The notes under the pieces are model-generated. The model searched no databases, was not told the origin of the DNA, and saw nothing but the letters and a program-made list of their open reading frames with translations. 64,000 nucleotides of DNA. Source: Porphyridium purpureum. Lineage: Eukaryota; Rhodophyta; Bangiophyceae; Porphyridiales; Porphyridiaceae. Made by a program: the position numbers and the translations under genes. Positions 40,885 to 51,433 of this stretch are shown piece after piece. The stretch spans positions 496,001 through 560,000 of the forward strand of contig VRMN01000004.1 of the NCBI GenBank assembly GCA_008690995.1, in the 5' to 3' direction. Position 1 is the stretch's first letter, and every line of letters begins with the position of its first letter.

Positions 40885-41016
40885 GGGAGCTTGGTCTAGT
40901 GGTATGATTCGCCGTTCGGGTGAGGGAGTTCCCTGTGGGAAAACCTAATCTGTGTTTCGGCGAGGTCCCGAGTTCGAAGACGAGTCACGTCGTCTGAACC
41001 TTTCTCGGAGTTCCCC
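40885..41016 (+). tRNA. tRNA-Pro(CGG) with two introns, one in the T-loop
   Basis: Acceptor 5' GGGAGCT (40885-40891) pairs with AGTTCCC (41009-41015), one G-U; discriminator C (41016), as in eukaryotic tRNA-Pro. D-arm contains TGGTCTAGTGG, also the A box. Anticodon stem CGCCG (40910-40914) pairs with CGGCG (40958-40962); anticodon CGG at 40917-40919. Intron 1 is 36 nt (40921-40956) at the canonical 37/38 site. The T-stem CCGAG (40968-40972) pairs only with CTCGG at 41004-41008, leaving 24 extra nt (about 40979-41002) inside the T-loop. Removing them gives the standard loop TTCGAAT. The exon TTCG can pair with TGAA (40995-40998) and GACG with CGTC inside the insert, a relaxed bulge-helix-bulge. 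A T5 terminator-like run follows at 41054-41058. Confidence 0.9.
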
Positions 41017-42321
41017 CTTGCGTTGAGAAGAGAACCTTTCTGAGGAAAGAAACTTTTTGGTCCTGGGTACAGCGATAATTTCTCAGCGTGTCTCTGCCCC
41101 GTGTGACTGGGCAAGCTGTATAATACCGCTGAGAGTGCATTGCGGCAATTTTCTGACAAGCGCCCTGCCCTTGGTTTCATAAGCTGCAAAATTTGCGCGT
41201 CGACCACATTTATGCCGCGCTAAACACGCAATGGCCAACCCAGTCCTCTTGTCAAAATAGCACATCGCTTCAGAATTGTTCAACGCCGTCGTATGTTTCT
41301 TTTCCTCGTCACTTTACGCTCGCTCTTCAAGTAAGGGCTACATTGACATCAGCACCTTGATGCGTAGCACCTTGTCGCCCAAAACGAATTCATTTCATGA
41401 CGTCATGCGTCCAGGTATACTTTCAGGTATCCAGCGTTTCCCGACAAAACGTGACCCTGCCTCCGTGCATCCACCGCATGGCATCCATGCGCAGTCTCAT
41501 GATAAAAGGTCGGCATTTCGCCTGCCTCCTGAATCACCGAAGATGAGGGTCTCGCGTAGTTTGTAGCTCATCTGGGTCCTCCACATGCGAGGCCAGTCTG
41601 TCTTCTTCTAAACAGGTCTGGTTGGAGTGCCAAGATCTGCGTAGTTGCCTTGGATCTAAACGGGTTGATTTCAACCCGGACAAAATGCAAGTTCGTGCGT
41701 TCTTGGTGCCTGGTCAATGTGGCGGAGTCCCAAATGCCCGTTCAACCCTTCCTTGCGCCCCACATTGATAGGGTCTCCACGTGTGAATGACGTTTTCTCC
41801 TAATAGACAGCTTTGAGATTCAGCAGCACCCGTCTGACCCAGACAGGCACATACCCACGGGCAAGAAAAAAAGAAAGAAAAACACCACGCAAGCTGCCGA
41901 ACCAGGCAGGCGCCTGGAAGAACAAGAATGGCAATCTCCAGTACAGCAAACCGAGCGCATATGGGATCGCCGTGTCCTCCGCCTTTGCGCAAAAATTTCA
42001 CGGCAAGAGCGCTTCCGCCCTGTTTCGAGATGAGAGCTTGGACATGATTCAAGCCACGTGCACAAAGACCTGTGAGCACATTAATCGGCCAAGATATTGA
42101 AGGCTTTTCATTCCGTGAAATAGTCGAGCATGATAAAAGGGGGAAAAACCGTGCTTCGTTGGAATCTTTCTTGAAGAATCACGACACGTGCAATTTGAGA
42201 ATGACTACGCCGCGGTGGGAGAAACGAAAAAGAGGAGCAAGATCTACCGCAACACGAGCCTACCAACTCATGTGCACAGAACCAAGGCAACCGTCCCCGC
42301 CAAGCCTAGGTCCGGAACACC
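41017..42321. other. Intergenic region, no gene recognised
   Basis: 1.3 kb between the tRNA and the BAR-domain gene. Small open frames only; none recognised. Confidence 0.5.
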
Positions 42322-43071
42322 CTAGACATGGATGTCCGAAAATCGGAATGCCAGCGTATCGGTCTCCTTCTTGAACGCATGGTCAAACGTCTCGACAAAG
42401 GACTTGTCCATGGTGTCCAGGAAAAGCGCATGCGCGTAAAAGATCGCACTGTATGCGATGCGGAAAGCGTCCTCTTGCTGCCCGAGCAACTCCTCCTGAC
42501 GTGCCGCAACAAACTCGATTTTCTCCTGGTATGCCTTCTTTGCGCTGTCCAGCTTTTCGTGATTGCGGTTAATCTTATCGCCTGACTTCTCATCAGGTCC
42601 GCCTTTCTTCTCTGCCTTGCCCTCGAGACCGTGCACCTTGCCCGCGTACATTTCATAGTCGACGCGAAGGTCCTCCAATTTCTTGTACTCGGCGTCCAAC
42701 TTGGTGATTTCCGCGAGGTACGCGTCCAGGTTGCTCGCTGCCTTGTTGTAGGACTGCGAGTTCAGCTGTGCGTTGGAGGCGTTGCGCTGAGCGTCAGACG
42801 ACTCCTTGGCGACGGTCTTTGCCATCTGCTTGACGCTATCGTCGTCCGGGTAGCTCGAAACCATGCTGGCGAACGTCGTCTCCATCGTTGTGAACACGCC
42901 CTTCCAGTTCTTCTCGGCCTCCTTGACCTGCGCCTGCGTGGGCTTGAGCGCGTCCTTGGTCATCTTGAGCTTACCTGCGCGGTCCAGAATCGTTGCGTCC
43001 TTCTCGACCACATACGAAGCATCGGCCTTGACCGGCACGACCTTGTGCATCACCTTTTTCAGCGCGTGCAT
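42322..43071 (-). CDS. BAR-domain protein (membrane curvature)
   Basis: 249 residues from MHALKKVMHKVVPVKADASY; the frame is open upstream to 43320, but that part is Arg/Gly-rich and implausible. Almost the whole length is predicted amphipathic coiled helices with the BAR pattern: DAYLAEITKLDAEYKKLEDLRVDYEMYAGKVHGLE, KINRNHEKLDSAKKAYQEKIEFVAARQEELLG, and a last helix YSAIFYAHALFLDTMDKSFVE. BAR dimers bind and bend membranes in endocytosis and trafficking; amphiphysin/BIN-like single-domain forms are about this size. The conserved N-terminal helix (MHALKKVMHKVV) is amphipathic, as in N-BAR proteins. No SH3 domain. Confidence 0.75.
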   Translation of the reverse strand: MHALKKVMHKVVPVKADASYVVEKDATILDRAGKLKMTKDALKPTQAQVKEAEKNWKGVFTTMETTFASMVSSYPDDDSVKQMAKTVAKESSDAQRNASNAQLNSQSYNKAASNLDAYLAEITKLDAEYKKLEDLRVDYEMYAGKVHGLEGKAEKKGGPDEKSGDKINRNHEKLDSAKKAYQEKIEFVAARQEELLGQQEDAFRIAYSAIFYAHALFLDTMDKSFVETFDHAFKKETDTLAFRFSDIHV

Positions 43072-43344
43072 CTTGACACCTTCTTCTCGCGCTTGGCCCC
43101 TGTCCCCGCGCCGCCCCGCAAATACCCTCACCAACCTCCGCGGCTCAAGCGCAAACGCTCCGTCTTCGCGCGCACGTCCGTGATAGCGCCCGTCCCAGAT
43201 CACCGCCCTCGTCTCTTCCTTCGGCTCACTCTCCCAATCCCGTTCTCCCCTCGTTCCCGCATCGCCTCTTCCCCTCTCTCCATCCGACCTGCCACGCCAC
43301 CACTGCCTTCCAAAAATCACAACTTTTACAAAAGGGGGAAAAAA

Positions 43345-43353
43345 AAACCCTAA
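43345..43353 (-). promoter_or_regulatory. Telo-box-like motif upstream of BAR gene
   Basis: AAACCCTAA about 275 bp before the BAR-protein start codon, after a run of A. Role inferred from plants. Confidence 0.3.
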
Positions 43354-43910
43354 CCGAAAAAGCCTTCACGAAAACGGCGCATCCGCTCCAAAATCTGCGT
43401 GAGGGTGGTAATGGCTAATTCTTATTTTTCAGGCACCTTTTACTAGACGAACGCCACAGGAAAACAAACCGCGCCTCGAAGCTCACTCCGGAATAAATAG
43501 AACTGTCTATTGAATCTGTTCATTTCTAGTGAGTCTGTTTGTGCTTGACGGTACAGCTGAACACAAGTGGTTGTTTTTTATTTATTTTTTTAATTCATTG
43601 TTTAAACCATGATGAGTGAAAGAAAAAAAAAAGGGAAAAAAAAAGGAAAAAGGGCACCGCACGGAACTCGACTCGGTGGTGCTCGTGCGGAGTCGAAATC
43701 TCCGACGATTATGGAAGCGCGATTGGAAGCGTGGCAAGTGGGTCCCGTGGGAGACGCGCGAGCATCCTCGTGCATGGAGTTTCTTCCTCGAAGCATGACG
43801 CACTCGACCCGTTTGCCTTTCGACAGGAGGCCTGGGACGTGTGCCACACGGGACAAACAATAGCGGGTATTACTATGCAATGGCGGCGGTGCCGACTCGC
43901 CGTTCACGCT
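43354..43910. other. Intergenic region, A/T-rich tracts
   Basis: Contains A/G-rich runs near 43620-43650 and a T/A-rich stretch at 43571-43600. No gene recognised. Confidence 0.5.
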
Positions 43911-45638
43911 TTACTGATCATACTGGTGTGAGTAAAGCGTCGGATCCATCTCGAGAAACTGCTGCTCCATCGCGTCAATCATGTCGTCGTGCTCCGTGCC
44001 CAGATCCATCGTCGGATTCATACGCGAATCCCCAATCAGTGACATTTGCGGCATCTGGCTATCAAGCCGGGCCTCAGACTGATCTTGAGGCTGGTCGGCC
44101 ATTTTTTGCTGCTGTTGCTTGCGCGCAGAAGTATAGTAAAAGCACTGCGAGCCTGGCATGCAAGTGCCCTGGCAGTGAAAGCAAACAAACGCGGGGTCGA
44201 CGAGAATACCCTCCACTTGTTCTGGGGTCATAATCTTGAGTACGCAACGCTCGCAAAAAATCTTGCGGCACTTGTTCAGCGCGAGATTACTGCACGCCGC
44301 ATAACGCCCCTTGGCCACGTGGCCGCATGCGTGGCAAGTCCGAGAACTGATCATCAGCCGGCTGTTTGCAAGCCCCGTGGGTGTAATCTTGCTCGCGGGC
44401 GTCACGCGATTGCGCCTGCGGCCACGCGACTTCTTGATACCTAAGGAAAGATCAGATGCGTGCGACGAAGCTCCAGACGATGCTTCTGACGCCGAACTCT
44501 CCTGCTCCGACAGATCACGACGCATCCAGCGATCTGGTGATACGTCTCGGCTCGACTTACGCGAGTGCGACTGCGAGTGTATCCGTTGCACGAGCGGGTT
44601 CTTTCCGCCAGGCTCACCACGCGGGCTACGGTACGGCACGCCCGACGTGCGCGCGTGCTGTTCAACCAGCATGCGTCTCAGCATGAACGGACTCGTGCTC
44701 GGCACGTTTGCCCCACCTGTCTGCTGCAGCTGCGCTTGCTGCTGCTGTTCCTGAAGCTGCTGAAACTGGCGCAAGTCTTCCTCGCACAGGGGCGCCGAGA
44801 AACCAAGGTTTGACTGGCCCGCGCGTGATGGACCGGGCAGGTTTTCTTGCATGGCCCCAGCCTCCTGTGGCGGTGATCCCGCTTGACCTGCTGTCCGGAA
44901 CCACAAATCGCTATTACTACCGTTTTCACGGAGCGAGCTATTGTTCATGCCGCGGATAGAGCTCATACTGACGCTACGTATTGGCTCCTGCAACAACGGC
45001 GACGGCGGGCCTCGAATGACATGCGAAGATGTGTGCAAAGCATTGTTCCCCGGCGTCTGCCCTCTGTTGTTTTCCGCTGACACGCGCGTGATGGGTGTGG
45101 GCGTATTCCGCACTGGCGTGTGATGCTGTCGAACGCCTGCTTGGTAATGGGCTCCTGGCGACCCAGAAAATTGCGCAGAGGAACCGTCGTCGTCATAAGT
45201 TGGTTGGTCTGCAACCAACGGTTGCAGGTCTCGCATCAGCGCATTCCAGTCCTCCAGGTCGTCGCCGGGCTTGCTCGGCAATTCGTCGTCGGGAACATAC
45301 GCATTCATGCGTGTGGACAATTGGCTCAGTCTAGACGGCTCCTTGGGAGCAGAAGCTTGTGCGCCCCGCAAAGATGGGGAACGCGGCTCATAGTTTCCGT
45401 ACATCGCCGCGTTTACCATGCGACTCTGTACGGATGAGACTGCGGCCGTGCCATTTCCGGCGCCCATGCCGCGCGCACTACCACTACTACTGTTGTCTTG
45501 CGGGGCCCCGCTTGCCGACGCAGCGCCGTCCGCTGATGCATGTGAGTCCTGCTGTAAGCATCCTTTAAGGTCAGTGATCATGTTCATGATCTCCTCCTCA
45601 GAAGGAATATGCAGATCATGGACCGCATATTCGTCCAT
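43911..45638 (-). CDS. Zinc-finger protein with CDCA7-type (4CXXC_R1) domain
   Basis: 575 residues. Residues 1-425 are Ser/Gln/Asn-rich and probably disordered, with a Gln-rich stretch near 290-305. A cysteine-rich module occupies about 430-505: TCHACGHVAKGRYAACSN, NKCRKIFCERCVLKIM, then PAFVCFHCQGTCMPGSQC. The order C-x2-C, C, C, FCxRC, CxxCxGxC matches the zf-4CXXC_R1 domain of CDCA7/CDCA7L and plant relatives, which bind DNA and work with the HELLS/DDM1 chromatin remodeller. The basic patch KKSRGRRRNRVTP before it suits a nuclear protein. The family call rests on cysteine spacing; a PHD-like finger is the alternative. Confidence 0.68.
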   Translation of the reverse strand: MDEYAVHDLHIPSEEEIMNMITDLKGCLQQDSHASADGAASASGAPQDNSSSGSARGMGAGNGTAAVSSVQSRMVNAAMYGNYEPRSPSLRGAQASAPKEPSRLSQLSTRMNAYVPDDELPSKPGDDLEDWNALMRDLQPLVADQPTYDDDGSSAQFSGSPGAHYQAGVRQHHTPVRNTPTPITRVSAENNRGQTPGNNALHTSSHVIRGPPSPLLQEPIRSVSMSSIRGMNNSSLRENGSNSDLWFRTAGQAGSPPQEAGAMQENLPGPSRAGQSNLGFSAPLCEEDLRQFQQLQEQQQQAQLQQTGGANVPSTSPFMLRRMLVEQHARTSGVPYRSPRGEPGGKNPLVQRIHSQSHSRKSSRDVSPDRWMRRDLSEQESSASEASSGASSHASDLSLGIKKSRGRRRNRVTPASKITPTGLANSRLMISSRTCHACGHVAKGRYAACSNLALNKCRKIFCERCVLKIMTPEQVEGILVDPAFVCFHCQGTCMPGSQCFYYTSARKQQQQKMADQPQDQSEARLDSQMPQMSLIGDSRMNPTMDLGTEHDDMIDAMEQQFLEMDPTLYSHQYDQ

Positions 45639-46619
45639 GACTGCGCCCCGTGACTGGCGCCCGAAGAGTGGGTGGAAAGAAGGCGTGAAGCCTTTGGCAA
45701 ATCACTTTCCCTTGTTCGCCGTTGCGCTCAACCCGAGCCAGAGCTTTCACGGTCGTTCCGAAATTCCGCCGCCCAGAAAGTCTCTCGCCCACAAGTGTGA
45801 ACGCGTGAAGCTCGGCGTGAGGCGCCCTAACCCCACCCCCCGTACGTCTTTCTCCTTTTCACACGACGCAACGCGGAGACCTACATGCGCGTGCTGCCGC
45901 GTGCACAGCTGTCCCGCGCACCGCCCGCTGCGCGGCGTGACGACAACGCCGTCCGCCGCTTACCCGAGCAAGCCCGGCGCGCCGAGGCAAACAACCGGCC
46001 GCGCGCGCCAAGCTAGACACGCACTGCGCTCTTGTGGTGCCCACTCGCTCCTTCCCACCATGCGATTGCGCGCGCTCTTGACCCCCGCGTTCTTCCGCCC
46101 TTCCCTCCGCCCCGGCTCCCCCACAAAGATATCGCCTCAAATCAGTAGTGTCAAGGCGAAATTCAGTTCGCGCGCACGAAGTGTACTCCACATTTCCTAA
46201 CAAAATGGCGCGGTTTTAGTATGACACTTGGAGGAATCAATCACTAAAGGATAAAGTACAGTGGTCAAGAGTAAGCACTGTCCGCTGCGCCTCCGGGAGT
46301 GGTTGTGTCCCATGCGCGCCAGGCACAAACGTCGACAACGACAGTTTTCTGGTCAACCAGGGCGCTTGCACATGAATTCATCGTGTCAAGCGTTGCACAA
46401 CACGTTCACGTTCGTCTAGTCCGTGACTCGCGCGCGTTAGCAGGACTCTGCGCGGCCGCGAAGAGGGACTCGTTACATGTACAAGCTCGCGAGTGCCTCC
46501 CGATTTCTCGTGCACACAGAAGCTGCCGGGTTGGGCAGCCGCAGGGACAGAAAACTCAGCGCCATGTCAAAGCCAGGGGCACATTGACGCTAGCTTCCGG
46601 CTGAAGCTGATTCTGCGCA
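45639..46619. other. Intergenic region, no gene recognised
   Basis: Upstream of the zinc-finger gene. A long plus-strand frame overlaps the opposite-strand gene end and is not supported. Confidence 0.45.
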
Positions 46620-47350
46620 TAGGCCAGACCAGATCGTGCCACAAAAGTGCGAAACAAACATCTGAATCAAGGAAGCGAGAAAGGATATTTAGAAAGCCAG
46701 GACTGACGCCGAAAATCTCGTCAAAATTGGAACGCTGTCTGACTTGGCACGCATGCATTGATAGGCTGACGTCTGCGCAGGCAGTGACGGGACTACGGCT
46801 TGCATGTGATGCGAACACTGCTCGATGTGTGCAGCAGAAGTTACGAGAAGATCGTATCGTCACGCGAAGAAAACCTTTCGCTCATTTTTGAACAGCAGCG
46901 GATCTCACGACTCAAAGTCGCTTGGTCTCACGTTCACAAGGCTTTCTTGATTCAGAAGAAATCCGTCTGCTCTGACGCAAAAGAGACTTTTACATACACA
47001 GGCCACACGCGTCAGAAACGATATGCTGGCGCATGTGGGGAATATAGTTCGCGCCAACCATTTATCGCCGCAGCGGCGGAATACCTTTCATATCTTGGGT
47101 TGGCATGTTCTATCAGCAAAAGGCTTGTCTTGAATCACGTCAGAGGGAATTGGATTGACCCGTCTAAGCAGCATATTATGCTGGACGTGACATTGCCTTC
47201 CGAACTTGCGATTTCTTAGCGCCTCGAACAGGCGGATTTGCTACTCGCAAGCAAGCATCCTTGTTCGCTTCGTTGTGGTGACGCCAAACGCCACCAGACG
47301 CCGCCAGACGAAGCACAAGCTCCATTATCATGGTCAGATCTTTTTCAGAA
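46620..47350 (+). pseudogene. Decayed Tc1-like transposase (family C)
   Basis: Two overlapping frames carry a faint Tc1 pattern. RKPGLTPKISSKLERCLTWH, LTSAQAVTGLRLACDANTAR and CVQQKLREDRI match the second HTH; after a frame change near 46,885 come RISRLKVAWSHVHKAF and KKSVCSDAKETFTYTG, corresponding to the first-Asp block with Glu replaced by Ala. A third frame (ISWVGMFYQQKACLES) may be the glycine/tryptophan block. The second Asp and Glu were not found. It differs from family B in the residues after the first Asp. Low certainty. Confidence 0.5.
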
Positions 47351-49543
47351 TTTTGTTCGTTCGCATCACAGTGTTTTCATGCGTTCCTCAGATTTCTTTT
47401 CATCGCCCCTGTTCCATCTCGTTTGTCTTTCCGTAATTCCTTCTTGTCCGTTTTTACCTCTTTTCCTGAACGCGTATTTGTTTGATGTCATCAAATGGGA
47501 CAATATAATAGTCGAATGCATCAAGCTTTGTACGCAAGAATCCTTTGCATCTACTCTGATGACATTTGCCTTGGAATCGACTGGATTGGGCCGTACGGTT
47601 TTATTCCATCGACCCTTTCTGCAATGAGCAAGTACGGGTCAATATTTCGAGGCATCCGCAGTCGCGCGCTGCAAGGGAAATATAAAGTTTTCGCAAAGAG
47701 AAGTTCCGTGCGTTGTCTTCCCAGTAGGGGCTCTTCGTTGCCGTGACTTATTGGCGTTCCAATCGAAAACGGTAAATAGTGCGGTTACAAAATCAAAGAA
47801 AGTAATAGCAGGAAAGAGTGTGGAGTGTTTCAGGGCGGCTTTATGTGCTCTTGATCATTGAGTCAAACGGTCACTGCCTCTTCGGCCAGGACCGTCTGTG
47901 CACAACCGTTGCAGGATGAAGGGTATATACCTAGCTCGAATCACAACCTCCGGTCCAGTCCGACAATAGAAAAGAAGGGCAAAAGAGAAGCCCAGTTCAA
48001 ACATTCACAAGGCACCTGCACAAAAGACCAGGGCATCGGAGTGGCGAGGCTCTCTTCACATGGAAATACGTTTCAGGAATGCTAGATTTTGGCACCCTTG
48101 GGTCAAAGACTTCAAAATTCGTGACACACTTCAACCAGAAGCAACGTTCCAGCCTGTGAACAGTGGAGCAAGGTTGATTGTCGATCGTGTCTCGCCACAG
48201 CCACTCTCTGTTTGAATTCGGCTTTATTCACCGCCTTTGTCACTCCATTCCCACCATGCGGCCTACTCTAGTCACACCTGATAGAACCCGGAGAGAATAT
48301 AAGGCGGAAAGTCGGGCGGGTGGGAAAGAATACTCTCACTTATATCGCTCCGGATCGCTCGTAGCTTCAGCCTCTCGAAAGTGCAGGGCAAATGCAATGC
48401 TCACATTTCCGCGGACGATGTAGAGAAGAGGAAGCTAAACGCAGACAAAAGTATACTGGACTTTGATGGTTAGCTCGCAATCGATAGAAGGCCCGGATTG
48501 CATCACAAATAATTGTAAATCGAAGCCAGATGGACTAAAGGTCTGAGGAGATATAACAAAATACACTCGGCGCTTAATTCCGCTAATTTCACTCATATTC
48601 TATTTAGGCTGAGCTAATCTGTGTTGAGCTGAAACGTGGCCTTAGAAGACCGATCGGCTGGTTTGCTCTCCATTTTTCATTCCTTGTCCGAGTCCTGTTT
48701 GGTTCTAGTGATCATTCATTACTCGTGGTTCTACGCTTTGCTTTATGTGTAGATTGTTTTAGTCACTGGTGTTAATCCGTTTGAGAAAATTCAGAGGGAC
48801 GTGAGCAGGGCTTTGCCAGCTGCTCGATATTCGTGCGTGTGTACTGAATGGTGGCGGCCATTGAAGACGTTCGCGAGATACCAAGTGGCTCGATTTTGGG
48901 GCCCAGCTACCGTCGTACGCTATCATCCCTTGGAACCATGAGAAATGGCCGCATCGGATCGGATGTCGAGAATCTCGAGAGTGAGGGGCCAGTCAAGTGG
49001 TCCCCCCCGGAATCCAGACGGAATCACGACGCTGCATGCTTTTCTGTCGGGATGAATATACAAGGCATGTAGTATAGACAACTTGGATTCGACACGTGCG
49101 CGAGTGCTTGTTCATATTACGGGTCGTTATAGACGCACGGAAACCAAAATCGGCTTACTCGGACTGCCCGTTCTCGTTTGCCTCCCACGGTACTCTTTGA
49201 AGAGCAACAACGAGAATGAAAAACCTTATCGCTACATCCGTTATCATCATCACTGATGCCAGCATCTTGCATTAGCCACGTCGCCACGGTCCTGGACAAC
49301 CCCCATGGTATTCATGCCCGACCTTTCACCAGTATTCCGATCACGCCGTTCCACGCCACAACCTTTTTGCCAACTCTAGTAAGCGAGACGCGCGTGCGTC
49401 ACGGTAAATCCTAAACACGATCACACCGGCGAATTGAGCTGCATCCACAATCCAATCTTCGTGTGACCTACCTAAGCACCTATGAGTTAACAAAGACAAC
49501 GCGAACTGACTTGTTCGCTGAAGTCGTGCGCTGGCACTCTCTC
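47351..49543. other. Gene-poor region, nothing recognised
   Basis: About 2.2 kb with AT-richer composition and frequent stops in all frames. Probably old repeats, but no family identified. Confidence 0.45.
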
Positions 49544-51433
49544 TTATGTACCGCCCCCACCACCGCCCCTCTCCTGAAATTGAAGACATACCATGTGCAC
49601 GTCAAACTCTTCCTCTGCGAGCGCTTGCCCACAAACAGAGCACGCACCATCTGTGTTCTTTGACACTTCGGCTCCAGCGGTCAGAAGGGTTGAGCTAAAA
49701 AGCTCGCCATAGATCGTATCCTGGCTTTCTTCGTTGCTCGTTCGCTTCGGATTTGATTCTGAGCCGCTCGAAACATTCCCCTGCGGGAGCGCAACAGTGC
49801 GAAGAAACCTCCCTGTCAGCCGGTCGTCAAGTTCACATGCCGGCAAGCCTCCTGGGCCGGATGATAAGCCGCCAAGACCCGCGCCTTGGGCAGCCTGGTG
49901 TCCCTCTTCCGTCCGCAAAGTATGTACATGGACCGTAGGACTTAAGCCAAGCGGCCGAGGCGCACTTGTACTTGATGACGCAGCCGCCTCTGTCGAATAA
50001 GGACCTGAATACGTGCCATCTTGACTGTTGTCTAGCACTTCAACCTCGCGCCAAGCCTCACCCTCGTTGCGACGTGCCTCTCGTCTATACTGCTGATTAT
50101 GTTCATCTTGATAATGCATTGCTCCTTGCTGAACATGCTGGTGATCCCAGGGTCGATCTTCGGATGGAGATCCACTCGATCCACGACGTTCATTGTCATA
50201 AATGCCGGATGTCAGGGTCTGCGTAAGACCGGCCGCCACCTTGGTGAGTCGCGTCATGTCAGTAACCGCTTTCATAGCCGCAGCAATACTATCCGTGAGC
50301 TCTTGCTGCGCAACATCTTGCCCGCGAGTCGCGCGCAGCTGCATTGCCGCGCGCAAAGCATACGCAGCAGCTTCCTCAGCCGTCGCTGCTTGCATGGATG
50401 CGCTCTCGGCAGACGCGTGCTGCTTGCTCACAAGCGAGCGAAATTGCTCATTCGACAAAAGCGAATCGAAAATTTGATCGAATGCCACCGCGTCCCCGCG
50501 CGAACAGTCCCTTGGTATTGATTTATCGCCCAGCAGCGCGCCCCGCTCGCCCATTTGCTCCAGTAACTCAAGCATGTTGCGTTCTGTTAGTGCCGAGTCT
50601 GCCATTGATTCCTCCCCATCGCTGCGTTGTGATTCAGAAATAAAGTGGTCCTGCCGTTGGGCCGAGCTTTGGTGCGACCGCTCGGCCGAGACAGCTTCTC
50701 GATACTCCTCACCTTTAGCGTTCGACCTCGACGAGCTCGATCGGCCGCTCGAGCTCGTATTTTCATGTTTGTATCCGCCGCCGCGCTTGCGTTGCCAGTT
50801 CCGGTCGCGATCACGGCTTGGTCCTTGCCGATGTTCGCTCGACGACGCAGATGCACCTGCGAAAGGAGGGTACGTATAGTCATGGGGCGCCAAGCTCTCG
50901 TAGCTCGCTCGCGCGGTCGCGGCAGACGAGGACGCGTCTTGTTCGTCCTGCCGCATCTGTCTCTCTGCCTCTATATGACCAACCGTCCGCGCGTCGGGCT
51001 CCTCGTCTGCGTCTTGGCGCAGTGCGCGCTGCGCATCCTGATTGCGGAGAAACTCGACCCGGTCCGCTGCGTTCATTGCCGCTCCTCTTTCAAGATCGTG
51101 ACGCCATGAATCGGCGGCGACGTACCGCTCCTGGCGCCCGACCTGTGCAGACGCGTGTTGATAGTCGTCCACAAACGCTGCGCGCGACATGCCCTCGCGT
51201 CGCGTCTTGCCCAGCGCGGCACTTCCGGAGCCCGTTTCCGTGGTGGTCGTCGCGGTGCTGCTACTATACTGCGTCGGGCTCGCCGCCCGCGCCGAGCCAT
51301 TCCCGGCAGCGGCAGCAACACTAGCCGCCGCCGAAGCAGACGACGCGCCCGCAGCATCCGACATGGCCGCGTTCTCCATGCGCTCGGTGTCAGACGCGCG
51401 GGGCCCTTGTCTTCTGCGCGCGCCGGCCGCCAC
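49544..51433 (-). CDS. Unknown protein with C-terminal C2HC (UBZ-like) finger
   Basis: 629 residues; the internal Met at residue 19 (MENAAMSDAAG) is an alternative start. Most is Ser/Ala/Gln/Arg/Glu-rich low-complexity, with two helical stretches: MLELLEQMGERGALLG near 285 and a region of Ala/Gln-rich helix around 335-395. The last 35 residues hold CSVCGQALAEEEFDVHMVC, a Cys-x2-Cys...His-x3-Cys finger of the type seen in ubiquitin-binding UBZ/C2HC fingers (Rad18, SLX4-like), followed by a Gly tail. The function is not known; a ubiquitin-binding role is inference from the finger alone. Confidence 0.7.
   Translation of the reverse strand: MAAGARRRQGPRASDTERMENAAMSDAAGASSASAAASVAAAAGNGSARAASPTQYSSSTATTTTETGSGSAALGKTRREGMSRAAFVDDYQHASAQVGRQERYVAADSWRHDLERGAAMNAADRVEFLRNQDAQRALRQDADEEPDARTVGHIEAERQMRQDEQDASSSAATARASYESLAPHDYTYPPFAGASASSSEHRQGPSRDRDRNWQRKRGGGYKHENTSSSGRSSSSRSNAKGEEYREAVSAERSHQSSAQRQDHFISESQRSDGEESMADSALTERNMLELLEQMGERGALLGDKSIPRDCSRGDAVAFDQIFDSLLSNEQFRSLVSKQHASAESASMQAATAEEAAAYALRAAMQLRATRGQDVAQQELTDSIAAAMKAVTDMTRLTKVAAGLTQTLTSGIYDNERRGSSGSPSEDRPWDHQHVQQGAMHYQDEHNQQYRREARRNEGEAWREVEVLDNSQDGTYSGPYSTEAAASSSTSAPRPLGLSPTVHVHTLRTEEGHQAAQGAGLGGLSSGPGGLPACELDDRLTGRFLRTVALPQGNVSSGSESNPKRTSNEESQDTIYGELFSSTLLTAGAEVSKNTDGACSVCGQALAEEEFDVHMVCLQFQERGGGGGGT

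Noticed and set aside
41714-42079. 121-residue minus-strand frame with a hydrophobic stretch
   Set aside because: Cys/Phe-rich hydrophobic run comes from a translated purine-rich tract; no family match.
45418-46200. 260-residue open frame on the plus strand
   Set aside because: Its first third is antisense to the zinc-finger gene and the rest is Arg/Pro/Ser-rich without a recognisable domain; high GC content gives such frames by chance.
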